From Betaproteobacteria bacterium HGW-Betaproteobacteria-16 (GTDB lineage: Bacteria; Pseudomonadota; Gammaproteobacteria; Burkholderiales; Burkholderiaceae_C): a stretch of 35,822 bases of DNA. The stretch covers positions 1 through 35,822 of the forward strand of contig PHCQ01000053.1 in the NCBI GenBank assembly GCA_002840835.1. Direction: 5' to 3'. Below the pieces are notes generated by a model. The model ran no database searches and was not told the DNA's origin. It worked only from the letters and a program-made list of their open reading frames with translations. This document shows, piece by piece, positions 15,396 through 23,756 of this stretch (positions within the stretch are counted from its first letter, which is position 1; every line of letters begins with the position of its first letter). Both the position numbers and the translations under genes were made by a program.

Positions 15396-17582
15396 TCAGG
15401 TGCCCAGGATACCGCCGTCGTTTTTGGTGATCACGATGGTGGCCGAGCGTGGTCGCTTGCCAGCGCCGTATCCGGCGTTGGCGGGCCACTGGCTCTGGTA
15501 CTTGGCCGGGTTGTTCACATCGGCCATGGCTGTGCCTTCGCCAGGGTGCTGGATGTTGATGAACATGGCGCGGCCGTCGGGCGTCTCGCACCAGCCGGTG
15601 ATCTCGCAGCCCTTGGGGCCGACCAGGAAACGCGCCAGCGTGGTGGGCGTCGGGGTTTTGCCCACGTGGGTGTTGACTTGTTTGTCGCCGTGTTTGACCA
15701 TGCGTGCGCCGCCGTCGCCGACCTTGCCGGGAATGGCGGCGAGCATCATGCAGTTGGTCTTGTCGGTGTAGGCGCCGTCGTCGGTCTGGATCCAGCACAC
15801 GCCGGTGGCTTGGCTGAACACCAGGCCGTCGGGCGCGGACATGTCGTTTTCGTCCGTGAGGCTAGACAGGTTCACGCTGGACTTGTCCGCATCGGCCTCT
15901 GCACCAAACACGTAGATGTCCCACTTGAACGCCGAGCCGGCGGGCGAGGCGTCGGCCATACGAACGATGTGGCCATGCACGTTGCCTTTCTGCTCCTTGC
16001 TGCCCTTCATGTCGGTGTAGACGCGGGGGTTCACGGCGTCGGTGGTGGCGGCGGTGCGGTTGCTGTTGTTTGTCAGCGTGATGTACACCTCGCCGGTCTT
16101 CGGGTTCACGCCACCCCATTCCGGGCGGTCCATCTTGGTGGCGCTCACGGCGTCTGCCGCCAGGCGGGTGAAGATGGCGACATCGGCATCGCTCTTGAAT
16201 TCGAAATACGAGCTGTTGGCGATCACCGGGTTCTTCATCGACAGTTCGATCCACTCGCCGCTGCCATCGCCTTTGAATCGCGCGACGAACAGCGTGCCCT
16301 TGTCGAGGTACTTGTCGCCAGCGGCCAGGCGGTTGGCCGGGCTGGCGTCTTTCGGGTCCCACTTCGCGTCAGACACGAACTTGTAGATGTACTCGCCGCG
16401 TGCGTCGTCGCCCATGTAACAGACGACGGGCTGGCCGGCCACGGGCTTGGCGAAGGCCACGCTCTCGTGCGCAAAGCGGCCCAGGCCGGTGCGCTTGCGC
16501 ATCGGTGCTTTTGTGTCATAGGCGTCCATCTCGACCACATAGCCGAAGGTGTTCATCTCGTTGCGGTAGTCCTCTTTGGCGCTGGCAGCCAGGGCGCCGT
16601 TGTTCCAGCGCACATACTGGTCTTGCGGGCCAGCGCTTTCCCAGCCGTGGCGGCTGGCCGCGCCGGCCTTGCGGCCGTAGCGGTTGAGCGCCTGCACCTG
16701 CTTGTCCTTCTTGCGGCGCTCGTCGTCCTTGGCGTCGCGCGAGAAGTAGCCGTACCAGTTCTCTTCACCGCTGACGAAAGTGCCCCAGGGGGTCTTGCCA
16801 GTGCCACAGTTGTTGAGCGTGCCGCGGCACTGTGTGGCGTCGTTGCTGAACTTGGTGACCAGGTGCTCGCTGCCGCGCGCCGGGCCGTGGATGGTGGCCG
16901 TGGTCATGGTGGTGACGCGACGATTGAAGGGTGAGCTGGTCTTGTAGGCCCACTGTTTGCCGCTGGTCTGGACTTCAACGAAGGACAGTCCGTGGATGGC
17001 CAGTTCCTTGTCGACTTCGGCGGCCGGCCGGGGCAGGGTGGACGCGCCGCCGTTGGCGTGGATGAAGAAGGAGCTGAGCTTCTCGTCGGTGGTGGCTTCG
17101 TGGTTCACGGCCAGGATACCGCGGCTGTTGAAGCTGTTGGATGGTTTGCCCGAAGCGTCCAGGCCGAACCACTCCATGCCGTCGTGGTGGTCGCCCGCAC
17201 GCTGATCGAAAGCGGTGTCGGTGCCATCGTTCTTGAAGGCTGGCACACCGGCAGCCAAGGGGTCGCCCAGCGCGTAGATGATCTGGGCGCTGTAGCCCTC
17301 GGGCACGACCACCTTGTCGGCCAGGCTCTTGGCGACGGGCTTGAAGCCCAGGCTGGTGAGTGCCGGGCCGGTGGTGCCAGTTGCTCCGCCAGCGGTGGCG
17401 CAGCCGCTCAGGGCCGATGCACCCAGAACACCCGCACCAGCGGCGCCAGCCGCGCCGCGCAGCAGGCCGCGGCGGCTCAGCCGGGCGTCGAGCACCTGCT
17501 CGAAGTGCGGGTTGGACGAGGTGTTGGAGTCCTCTTCGTTGAAGTCCGTGGGCTGGATGTTTTGTGGGGTTTGGTCGCGCAT
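15396..17582 (-). CDS. phoX: PhoX-family exported alkaline phosphatase, copy 2
   Basis: A 728-residue PhoX paralogue of copy 1, convergent with it. It has the same architecture: a cytoplasmic lead ending in SSNPHFEQVLDARL, then the twin-arginine SRRGLLRG, an Ala/Gly-rich hydrophobic segment and the lipobox LSGC, so it is a probable Tat lipoprotein. Shared blocks include DHHDGME, AVNHEATT, RGTLNNCGTGKTPWGTFVSGEENW, GRFAHESV, ATKMDRPEWGGVNPKTGEVYITLTNN, SAPDGLVFS and WIQTDDG. By eye the two are clearly diverged, so this is not a recent duplication. I use the ATG at 17582; an in-frame ATG at 17630 would add 16 residues unlike copy 1. A PhoB-like box lies upstream and a strong terminator downstream. 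Confidence 0.95.
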   Translation of the reverse strand: MRDQTPQNIQPTDFNEEDSNTSSNPHFEQVLDARLSRRGLLRGAAGAAGAGVLGASALSGCATAGGATGTTGPALTSLGFKPVAKSLADKVVVPEGYSAQIIYALGDPLAAGVPAFKNDGTDTAFDQRAGDHHDGMEWFGLDASGKPSNSFNSRGILAVNHEATTDEKLSSFFIHANGGASTLPRPAAEVDKELAIHGLSFVEVQTSGKQWAYKTSSPFNRRVTTMTTATIHGPARGSEHLVTKFSNDATQCRGTLNNCGTGKTPWGTFVSGEENWYGYFSRDAKDDERRKKDKQVQALNRYGRKAGAASRHGWESAGPQDQYVRWNNGALAASAKEDYRNEMNTFGYVVEMDAYDTKAPMRKRTGLGRFAHESVAFAKPVAGQPVVCYMGDDARGEYIYKFVSDAKWDPKDASPANRLAAGDKYLDKGTLFVARFKGDGSGEWIELSMKNPVIANSSYFEFKSDADVAIFTRLAADAVSATKMDRPEWGGVNPKTGEVYITLTNNSNRTAATTDAVNPRVYTDMKGSKEQKGNVHGHIVRMADASPAGSAFKWDIYVFGAEADADKSSVNLSSLTDENDMSAPDGLVFSQATGVCWIQTDDGAYTDKTNCMMLAAIPGKVGDGGARMVKHGDKQVNTHVGKTPTPTTLARFLVGPKGCEITGWCETPDGRAMFINIQHPGEGTAMADVNNPAKYQSQWPANAGYGAGKRPRSATIVITKNDGGILGT

Positions 17583-17650
17583 GCTTGCCTTGAGGCGTGA
17601 TTGAAAAACGCCATGATCGAGGTGTTGCATGACACACGTGTTATGGCCGT

Positions 17651-17668
17651 GTGACGGTTTGAAGACAT
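17651..17668 (-). promoter_or_regulatory. Candidate PhoB box upstream of phoX copy 2
   Basis: On the reverse strand the site reads ATGTCTTCAAACCGTCAC: halves ATGTCTT and CCGTCAC separated by the A/T-rich CAAA, 11 of 14 half-site positions matching. A CATAAC hexamer 5 bases downstream could act as -10, and another TGTCAT half follows it. Confidence 0.5.
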
Positions 17669-17746
17669 GGCCCTAAATGGGCGCGGTTATCGCCCGTGCA
17701 GGCGACTGCGGACCTGCATCCGCAACCAGGCAAGGCGCCCCTGTTA

Positions 17747-18499
17747 TTACCTGGGCATGGCAGGGTGCATTTCAGGCGGTTGCTGTTCCATGTAGCCCCG
17801 GCCGTCTTTCACACCGGTGCGTCCGGCAATCTGCCACGCGGTGCGCTGCCCGATCAGGCCGGCCAGAAACTCCAGCTCTTCGTCGGTGTGGTTGATGGCA
17901 CCTGCCGGGGTGAGGAGGCGGCCGTTCTTCGGCTCGACCTCTCCCCAGAAAGACTGGTGGTAGCTGGCTTCGGAAACGGCCCGCTGGTCGCCCGCCGCCA
18001 GATTCACCAGCCCATAGCAGTTGCAAAAATAGGTGCGTCCGCCCTGGTCGGCCATGACTTCGGTGTACACACCGGTGCCGCGAATGCCGGCCGTGAGTGT
18101 GGGTGTGACGATGGCTCGGCTGCGGCTGCGCCCGAACACGCTCACCAGGGCTCCGTTGAGCAGGCGCAGCAGGCTCACCGTGTTGATGGTGTTGCCTCGC
18201 TCCACCGTGAGGCGCGAGTTCTGCCGCACGTGAAACGCCGCGTTGCCGATCATGAACACCAGGCGTGACGCCGGGCCCGTGAGGATTTCATCGCCGGTCT
18301 GCACCGTTTGCTGCGGCAGCATGCGCCGTCCGTTTAGCAGGATGTCGCCCACAAAGTCCACCACATTGCTGCGCTGCTGTGCCATGGCGGCAGGCATGCC
18401 GCCCATGGCCACCCAGGCCGCCGCGGCCTTGAGCGTGTCGCGGCGCTGGAACCAGAGCATTTCGGCCTCGGTACGGCCTTGCAAGATGTGCTGGGTCAT
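17747..18499 (-). CDS. Exported FecR-domain protein
   Basis: A 250-residue protein with an N-terminal RRDTLKAAAAWVAMGG and AAMAQQ segment that looks like a Tat-type signal peptide with a cleavage site near residue 40. It is followed by a FecR domain (VDFVGDILLNGRRML, TGDEILTGPASRLVFMIGNAAFHVRQNSRLTVE). In sigma-factor systems FecR transmits a signal across the inner membrane, but here no sigma factor or TonB receptor is adjacent and no transmembrane helix follows, so it resembles the free periplasmic FecR-domain proteins of unknown role. Two tandem TAA stops end it. Its ATG overlaps the stop of the BPSS1780-family gene by four bases, indicating an operon. A dyad resembling a PhoB box lies about 46 bases upstream, inside that gene. 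Confidence 0.86.
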   Translation of the reverse strand: MTQHILQGRTEAEMLWFQRRDTLKAAAAWVAMGGMPAAMAQQRSNVVDFVGDILLNGRRMLPQQTVQTGDEILTGPASRLVFMIGNAAFHVRQNSRLTVERGNTINTVSLLRLLNGALVSVFGRSRSRAIVTPTLTAGIRGTGVYTEVMADQGGRTYFCNCYGLVNLAAGDQRAVSEASYHQSFWGEVEPKNGRLLTPAGAINHTDEELEFLAGLIGQRTAWQIAGRTGVKDGRGYMEQQPPEMHPAMPR

Positions 18500-19305
18500 G
18501 TGTCGTCTCCGGTGATGGGGGAAGGCAGCGTGGGTCCATCATCCGTGACAAAGCTGTCACGGACCGTGAAGAAGATGGAGGTGTGGAACATGGAAGCAAT
18601 GAACAGGCCGGCGGGATAGACCACCAGATTGAGCGCCTGTGCACCACCGAGCACCGTGGCCAGCAGGCCCATGATCAGCACCAGCATGAACATCACGCCC
18701 ACCCAGCCCATCATGTAAACGAGGAAGGCGCCCTTGTTGCCCCAGCAGGCCATGAAGCTGAAGAACAGGCTCTTGACGGGACTCACGCCATGCCAGTGCA
18801 CCAGTGCTGGCGCGTGCCAGAAGGCCATCACCGTGGGCAGGTAGAGCAGCAGCCCGAACCAGAAACCGGGGTTGTTGACGATGGCCTGGACCGCCATTTC
18901 CGGCGTGGCCTGCGTGCCTTCCTGCAGCTCCACAGGGGCCGATGCACTGCCCACCAGGCCCGCAAAGGCCACCACCAGCAACAGGGCCGCAGCGTACATG
19001 CCGCCCAGAATGAGCATGGGTTGCGCCTTTTTCGCGCCGGAGCGAAACGCCGTGACGAGGGTGGTCGGCATGGGAAACCGGCCATTCAGCGCTTCGCGGC
19101 TGGCGGCCATGAGACCCAGCGTGGCGGCAGGTACCAGCACCAGCGAAATGGCCGTGCCGATGAGTGGAATCACCGACAACACCGAAACCACGGCCATGAA
19201 CATGAAAAACAGGCCCGTCATGGCCAGCGGCTGGCGAAAGAAAGTCTGGATGCCGAGCTTGACCCAGACGATGCCGGTACCGGCAGGAACGATGCGAAGT
19301 TTCAT
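18496..19305 (-). CDS. BPSS1780-family inner-membrane protein
   Basis: A 269-residue polytopic membrane protein with about six hydrophobic segments. It starts MKLRIVPAGTGIVWVKLGIQTFFRQPL, the typical opening of the betaproteobacterial BPSS1780 family, whose function is unknown. The ATG at 19303-19305 is chosen on that similarity; the 20 residues encoded upstream in the frame are not family-like. The stop overlaps the start of the exported FecR-domain gene by four bases, so the two are translationally coupled. It follows thrB on the same strand with a possible weak terminator between. Confidence 0.88.
   Translation of the reverse strand: MKLRIVPAGTGIVWVKLGIQTFFRQPLAMTGLFFMFMAVVSVLSVIPLIGTAISLVLVPAATLGLMAASREALNGRFPMPTTLVTAFRSGAKKAQPMLILGGMYAAALLLVVAFAGLVGSASAPVELQEGTQATPEMAVQAIVNNPGFWFGLLLYLPTVMAFWHAPALVHWHGVSPVKSLFFSFMACWGNKGAFLVYMMGWVGVMFMLVLIMGLLATVLGGAQALNLVVYPAGLFIASMFHTSIFFTVRDSFVTDDGPTLPSPITGDDT
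18545..18562 (-). promoter_or_regulatory. Dyad resembling a PhoB box before the FecR-domain gene
   Basis: The reverse strand carries CCGTGAC and TTGTCAC separated by AGCT, 11 of 14 half-site positions matching, and the forward strand shows a perfect CCGTGACA/TGTCACGG dyad. It lies inside the 3' end of the BPSS1780-family gene, about 46 bases before the FecR-domain start. It may be an internal regulatory site or just coding sequence. Confidence 0.3.
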
Positions 19306-19377
19306 GGGGTGATGGGGGCGTTCGCTGCGCAGTTGTATGGCCGGGCGAAAGCGAGTGGGGGGCAAGCGGGCATGAGC

Positions 19378-19403
19378 AAAAGAACCCTCAGCCTCTCAGG
19401 CTG
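19378..19403 (-). terminator. Possible weak terminator overlapping the thrB stop
   Basis: On the reverse strand CAGCCT and AGGCTG pair across a GAG loop and are followed by AGGGTTCTTTT. The stem is short and the T-run interrupted, so partial readthrough to the BPSS1780-family gene is likely. Confidence 0.4.
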
Positions 19404-20409
19404 CCGCACAGGCTTCCTGGCTGGATGTCAGAACGGCGGGTGTGCCTGCTTGTTGTACGCGGGTGCGCAGCACCCGCTCGAAGTGACTCGGGTCGTGGGC
19501 CTGCAGCATGGCGGCTTCCCGCGGCAGATGCAGATCCCACAGGCGCGAGATCCAGAACCGGAACGCACCGGCACGCAGCATGGCAGGAAGCAGTTGCCGT
19601 TCGGTCGCCGTGAGCGGGCGCACCGACTGGTAGGCCGCCAGCAGGGCCTGCGCACGCGCGGCGTCGTGTGCCCCGTCGTCGCTGTCAGCGCTGTGCCGCA
19701 CGCACCAGTCGTTGAGGCACACGGCCAGATCGAACAGGAAGGTGTCGCAACCGGCGAAATAGAAGTCGAACAACCCGGTGAGCTTGCCGTCCTCGAACAT
19801 CACGTTGTCGCGGAACAGATCGGCGTGGATGGGGCCGCGCGGCAGGGCCACATAAGCAGGCGATACCGCCACATGGTTCTGGTAGGCCAGCTCGGACCGG
19901 ATCAGGCTGGCCTGAGCGGGGTCGAGAAAGGGCAGCACCACCGGAACGGTCTCGTTCCACCAGGGCAGGCCGCGCAGGTTGGGCTGGGTGAGCTCGAAGT
20001 CGCGCCCGGCCAGGTGCATGCGCGCCAACATCTCGCCCACGGCTTCGCAGTGCGCCACAGTGGGTTGCAGTTCGCTGTGGCCACGCAGGCGATTCACCAC
20101 CGCGGCCGGCTTGCCCTGGATCGTGTGCAGGATGTTGCCATCGGCGGTGGCGGCCGGATCGGGCACGGGAACGCCCTTGCCCGCCAGGTGCTTCATCAGG
20201 TGCAGATAGAACGGCAGTTGCTCGAAACCCAGCCGCTCGAACACGGTGAGCACATGCTGCAGCGTGGTGCCACTGCGCTCGCTGGTGACGAAATAGTTGG
20301 TGTTCTCGATACCGCCCTTGATGCCCTGCAGGTCGGTCAGATCGCCCAGATCGAGGGCGTGCAGCAAGGCAGCGGCTTCGGCAAACGCCACTTCGGTGTA
20401 AACGGCCAT
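19396..20409 (-). CDS. thrB: Homoserine kinase, APH-fold type
   Basis: A 337-residue homoserine kinase of the aminoglycoside-phosphotransferase fold, phosphorylating homoserine in threonine synthesis. It is the non-GHMP form used by many proteobacteria. The N-terminus MAVYTEVAFAEAAALLHAL and GIKGGIENTNYFV are typical of the family. The kinase motif GPIHADLFRDNVMFEDGKLTGLFDFYFAG contains the catalytic aspartate (HADLFRDN) and metal-binding FDF. It follows the DUF2782 gene by 14 bases, so the pair is probably one transcript, divergent from polA, an arrangement recurrent in Burkholderiales. Confidence 0.95.
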   Translation of the reverse strand: MAVYTEVAFAEAAALLHALDLGDLTDLQGIKGGIENTNYFVTSERSGTTLQHVLTVFERLGFEQLPFYLHLMKHLAGKGVPVPDPAATADGNILHTIQGKPAAVVNRLRGHSELQPTVAHCEAVGEMLARMHLAGRDFELTQPNLRGLPWWNETVPVVLPFLDPAQASLIRSELAYQNHVAVSPAYVALPRGPIHADLFRDNVMFEDGKLTGLFDFYFAGCDTFLFDLAVCLNDWCVRHSADSDDGAHDAARAQALLAAYQSVRPLTATERQLLPAMLRAGAFRFWISRLWDLHLPREAAMLQAHDPSHFERVLRTRVQQAGTPAVLTSSQEACAAA

Positions 20410-20423
20410 GAAAGCAACCCGCT

Positions 20424-20756
20424 TCAGAAACTCAGGATGCGCCAGCTGCTGCGCCCGGCGTTGCCGGTGCGTTGACCCGCCACATCGCCTTTGGACGAGG
20501 GCACGCCTGGTTCGGTGGTGATCTGGTAGGCGGGGGCGCCATTCTTGGGCTGCACCTCGATGCTCTTGGTCTGACCGCCCACCCGCAGTTCGTCGATGCG
20601 CGACAGGTCGTCTTCGTGGGTGATGCGTTCGATACGGTCGGCCGCCTGCGCGGGCTGGGCGGCTGCAGGCGCTGGTTCAGGCGCTTGCTGTGCAAAGGCA
20701 GGCAGCACGGGCGCGAGGGCCAGCGCGAGTATCAGGGGGCGGATTTGGGCGTTCAT
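20424..20756 (-). CDS. DUF2782-family exported protein
   Basis: A 110-residue small protein with a cleavable signal peptide (MNAQIRPLILALALAPVLPAFA, then QQ), a Pro/Ala-rich spacer and the DUF2782 core DRIERITHEDDLSRIDELRVGGQTKSIEVQPKNG. The function is unknown. The ATG at 20756 is chosen because it begins the signal peptide; the frame is open farther upstream to 20837 but that part overlaps the polA promoter region. It lies 14 bases before thrB and is divergent from polA. Confidence 0.88.
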   Translation of the reverse strand: MNAQIRPLILALALAPVLPAFAQQAPEPAPAAAQPAQAADRIERITHEDDLSRIDELRVGGQTKSIEVQPKNGAPAYQITTEPGVPSSKGDVAGQRTGNAGRSSWRILSF

Positions 20757-20834
20757 GCCGCATTGTAGGCAGGCTAGGGCACTGTGAGCGCACCGGGGCT
20801 TCCTGACCCGCCGCGATGTCAAAGTGATTTCCTC

Positions 20835-20840
20835 CACAAT
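20835..20840 (+). promoter_or_regulatory. Candidate -10 element close to the polA start codon
   Basis: CACAAT lies 6 bases before the polA ATG at 20847, the same spacing as TACAAT before uvrD. It would give a leaderless or near-leaderless transcript. No clear -35 is seen. Confidence 0.35.
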
Positions 20841-20846
20841 CGTGCC

Positions 20847-23663
20847 ATGTCAGACGCCCAATCCCCCGCTCCCACCCTGTTGCTGGTCGACGGATCCAGC
20901 TACCTTTACCGCGCGTTCTTTGCCGGTGGTGACGCCATGAGCACCACCCTGCCTGACGGCACGGTGCAAAAGACTGGTGCCATCCGCATTCTGATCAACA
21001 TGATGCAGAAGCTGCTCAAGGATCACCCCGCCATGTACGGCGCCTGCGTGTTCGACGCCAAAGGCCCGACCTTCCGGGACGCCATCTACCCCGAATACAA
21101 GGCCCAGCGCAGCCCCATGCCCGACGACCTGCGCAGTCAGATCGCCCCCATTCACGAGGTGGTTCGCCTGATGGGCTGGCCCGTGTTGGACGTGCCTGGC
21201 GTGGAGGCTGACGACGTGATTGGTACCCTGGCTGTCACTGCGGCGCAGCAGGGCATGAAAGTGATCATCTCCAGCGGCGACAAGGACCTCGCCCAACTGG
21301 TGAACGAACAAATCGCCATCATCGACACGATGAGCGGAAAAGTGCGCGATCTGGCTGGCGTGGAGGCCGAGTTTGGCGTGCCGGCCCGCTTGATGCTGGA
21401 CTACCAGATGCTCGTGGGCGACCAGATTGACAACGTGCCCGGGGTGCAAGGCGTGGGACCCAAGACCGCCGTGAAACTTCTGCAGGAATACGGCTCGGTG
21501 GACGCTCTGATGGCGCAGGCTGGTCAGATCAAGGGTGCCGTGGGGGAGAAGCTGCGCAAGGCGCTGGACTGGCTACCCACCGGGCGACAGCTTCTGACCA
21601 TCAAGACCGACTGCGATCTCAACGGCTGGGTACCTGATCTTCCCGCGCTGGACGCCATCCGCATCGGCGAACCTGATAATGTGGCCCTTAGAACCTTCTA
21701 TGAAACCTATGGATTCAAGGGTCTGGCCGCCAAGACCAGTGCGAAGCCCGAAGCCGTGGAGGCCTTGAGGGAGGTTCGCAGCGAGAACGCGAACAGCGCA
21801 AACCCGGGTCTGTTCGACGATCCCACTGACCCTGTGCCACGCACCTCCAACGTGGCCTACGACACCATTCTGACCTGGGATGCTTTTGACACCTGGCTGA
21901 GCCGCGTGCAGGCCGCCGAGCTGGTGGCCGTCGACACCGAGACCACTTCACTCGACGAAATGCGGGCCGAAATCGTGGGCATCAGCTTCAGCGTGAAGCC
22001 CGGCGAAGCCGCCTACATTCCGCTGCGTCACGCAGGCCCGGATGCGCCCGAGCAACTGCCGTTTGACGAGGTGCTGGCGAAACTCAAGCCCTGGCTGGAA
22101 GACCCCAGGCACCACAAGCTCGGCCAGCATGTGAAGTACGACCGCCATGTGTTCGCCAACCACGGCATCGAGGTGCAGGGCTATGTGCACGACACCATGC
22201 TGCAAAGCTATGTGCTCGAAGTGCACAAGCCGCACGGCCTGGCCAGCCTGGCCGAACGCCACCTGGGCCGCAAAGGTATCAGCTACGAAGACCTCTGCGG
22301 CAAAGGCGCGCACCAGATCCCCTTTTCACAGGTCGATGTGGCCAAGGCGGCCGAGTACTCGTGTGAAGACAGCGACCAGACGCTGGACGTGCATCTGGCA
22401 CTGTGGCCGCAGTTGCAGGCTGACAGTCAACCTGGAAAAGGGCTGCTCTTTGTCTATGAACTGGAGATGGCCAGCAGCGAAGCGCTCTACCGCATTGAGC
22501 GCAACGGTGTGCTGATCGATGCGCCCACGCTGGCCAAACAAAGCCATGAACTGGGTTCGCGTATCCACGCGCTGGAGCAGGAAGCCTTTGAGATTGCCGG
22601 CCAGCCCTTCAATCTCAGCAGCCCCAAGCAACTCGGTGAAATCTTTTTTGACAAACTGGGTCTGCCCGTCATCAAAAAAACCGCCACCGGCGCGCGCAGC
22701 ACCGACGAAGAGGTGCTGGAAAAGCTGGCCGAAGACTATCCACTGCCGGCCAAGATCCTGGAGCACCGGGGCCTTTCCAAACTCAAAGGCACTTACACAG
22801 ACAAACTCGCGCAACTCGCGTTGCCGCGCACCGGCCGCGTGCACACCCACTATGCACAGGCGGTGGCTGTGACCGGGCGGCTTTCCAGCAACGACCCCAA
22901 TCTGCAGAACATTCCCATCCGCACACCCGAAGGCCGGCGCGTGCGCGAGGCCTTTGTGGCTGCGCCGGGTCATGTGATTGCCAGTGCCGACTATTCGCAG
23001 ATCGAGTTGCGCATCATGGCCCATCTGAGTGGCGACGCGGCACTGCTCAAGGCCTTTCACGAAGGCCTTGATGTGCACCGTGCCACGGCCGCCGAGGTGT
23101 TCGGTATCGCGCCCGCCGACGTCAGCAGCGAACAACGCCGCTACGCCAAGACCATCAACTTCGGCCTCATCTATGGCATGGGTACCTTCGGCCTGGCCAG
23201 GTCCCTGGGCATCGACAACACCGCTGCCAAAAACTACATTGCGCGCTACTTCGAGCGCTTCTCTGGCGTCAAGCAGTACATGGACGACACCCGGGAGCAG
23301 GCCAAGGTCCTGGGCTACGTGGAAACCGTGTTCGGGCGCCGCCTGGTGCTTCCAGACATCAAGAACGCCAAGGGTGCCAAGCTGGCGGCCCTGGAACGCC
23401 AGGCCATCAATGCCCCCATGCAGGGCACGGCGGCCGACCTGATCAAGCTGGCCATGGTGGCGGTGCAGAAGGCACTGGACACCGATCAGCGCGGTACAAA
23501 GATGATCATGCAGGTACACGACGAACTGGTGTTCGAAGTGCCCGAGGGCGAAGTGGAATGGCTCAAAACCGGGGTTCCTCAGCTCATGGCGGGCGTGGCC
23601 GAGCTCAAGGTGCCGCTGTTGGCCGAAGTGGGCGTTGGCCCGAACTGGGACAAGGCGCACTGA
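20847..23663 (+). CDS. polA: DNA polymerase I
   Basis: A 938-residue three-domain DNA polymerase I for Okazaki-fragment processing and repair. The 5'-nuclease domain (about 1-310) shows LLLVDGSSYLYRAF, GVEADDVIGTLA, SSGDKDLAQLV and GVQGVGPKTAVKLL. The 3'-5' exonuclease domain (about 330-510) keeps its catalytic acids in VAVDTETTSLDE, GQHVKYDRHVF and SCEDSDQ, so proofreading should be active. The polymerase domain has motif A ASADYSQIELRIMAHLSGD, motif B RRYAKTINFGLIYGM and motif C MQVHDELVFEV. The ATG at 20847 (MSDAQSP) is preferred over 20784, whose extra 21 residues precede the family start. It is divergent from DUF2782-thrB and probably monocistronic. Confidence 0.97.
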   Translation: MSDAQSPAPTLLLVDGSSYLYRAFFAGGDAMSTTLPDGTVQKTGAIRILINMMQKLLKDHPAMYGACVFDAKGPTFRDAIYPEYKAQRSPMPDDLRSQIAPIHEVVRLMGWPVLDVPGVEADDVIGTLAVTAAQQGMKVIISSGDKDLAQLVNEQIAIIDTMSGKVRDLAGVEAEFGVPARLMLDYQMLVGDQIDNVPGVQGVGPKTAVKLLQEYGSVDALMAQAGQIKGAVGEKLRKALDWLPTGRQLLTIKTDCDLNGWVPDLPALDAIRIGEPDNVALRTFYETYGFKGLAAKTSAKPEAVEALREVRSENANSANPGLFDDPTDPVPRTSNVAYDTILTWDAFDTWLSRVQAAELVAVDTETTSLDEMRAEIVGISFSVKPGEAAYIPLRHAGPDAPEQLPFDEVLAKLKPWLEDPRHHKLGQHVKYDRHVFANHGIEVQGYVHDTMLQSYVLEVHKPHGLASLAERHLGRKGISYEDLCGKGAHQIPFSQVDVAKAAEYSCEDSDQTLDVHLALWPQLQADSQPGKGLLFVYELEMASSEALYRIERNGVLIDAPTLAKQSHELGSRIHALEQEAFEIAGQPFNLSSPKQLGEIFFDKLGLPVIKKTATGARSTDEEVLEKLAEDYPLPAKILEHRGLSKLKGTYTDKLAQLALPRTGRVHTHYAQAVAVTGRLSSNDPNLQNIPIRTPEGRRVREAFVAAPGHVIASADYSQIELRIMAHLSGDAALLKAFHEGLDVHRATAAEVFGIAPADVSSEQRRYAKTINFGLIYGMGTFGLARSLGIDNTAAKNYIARYFERFSGVKQYMDDTREQAKVLGYVETVFGRRLVLPDIKNAKGAKLAALERQAINAPMQGTAADLIKLAMVAVQKALDTDQRGTKMIMQVHDELVFEVPEGEVEWLKTGVPQLMAGVAELKVPLLAEVGVGPNWDKAH

Positions 23664-23756
23664 GGACTCCTGCAGGGAGACGCGCGAGGCGCTGCCTGGT
23701 GGGGGTGGCCATGGACAGGCAGGCTGGCCGCTCGTCGGAACAGGCGACTGCCGGCT

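Noticed and set aside
15546..16934. A 462-codon open frame antisense to phoX copy 2
   Set aside because: It lies wholly inside phoX, has no family motifs and no credible ribosome-binding site.
22326..23660. A 444-codon frame antisense to polA
   Set aside because: polA motifs A, B and C are intact in the forward frame; the antisense translation resembles no protein I know.
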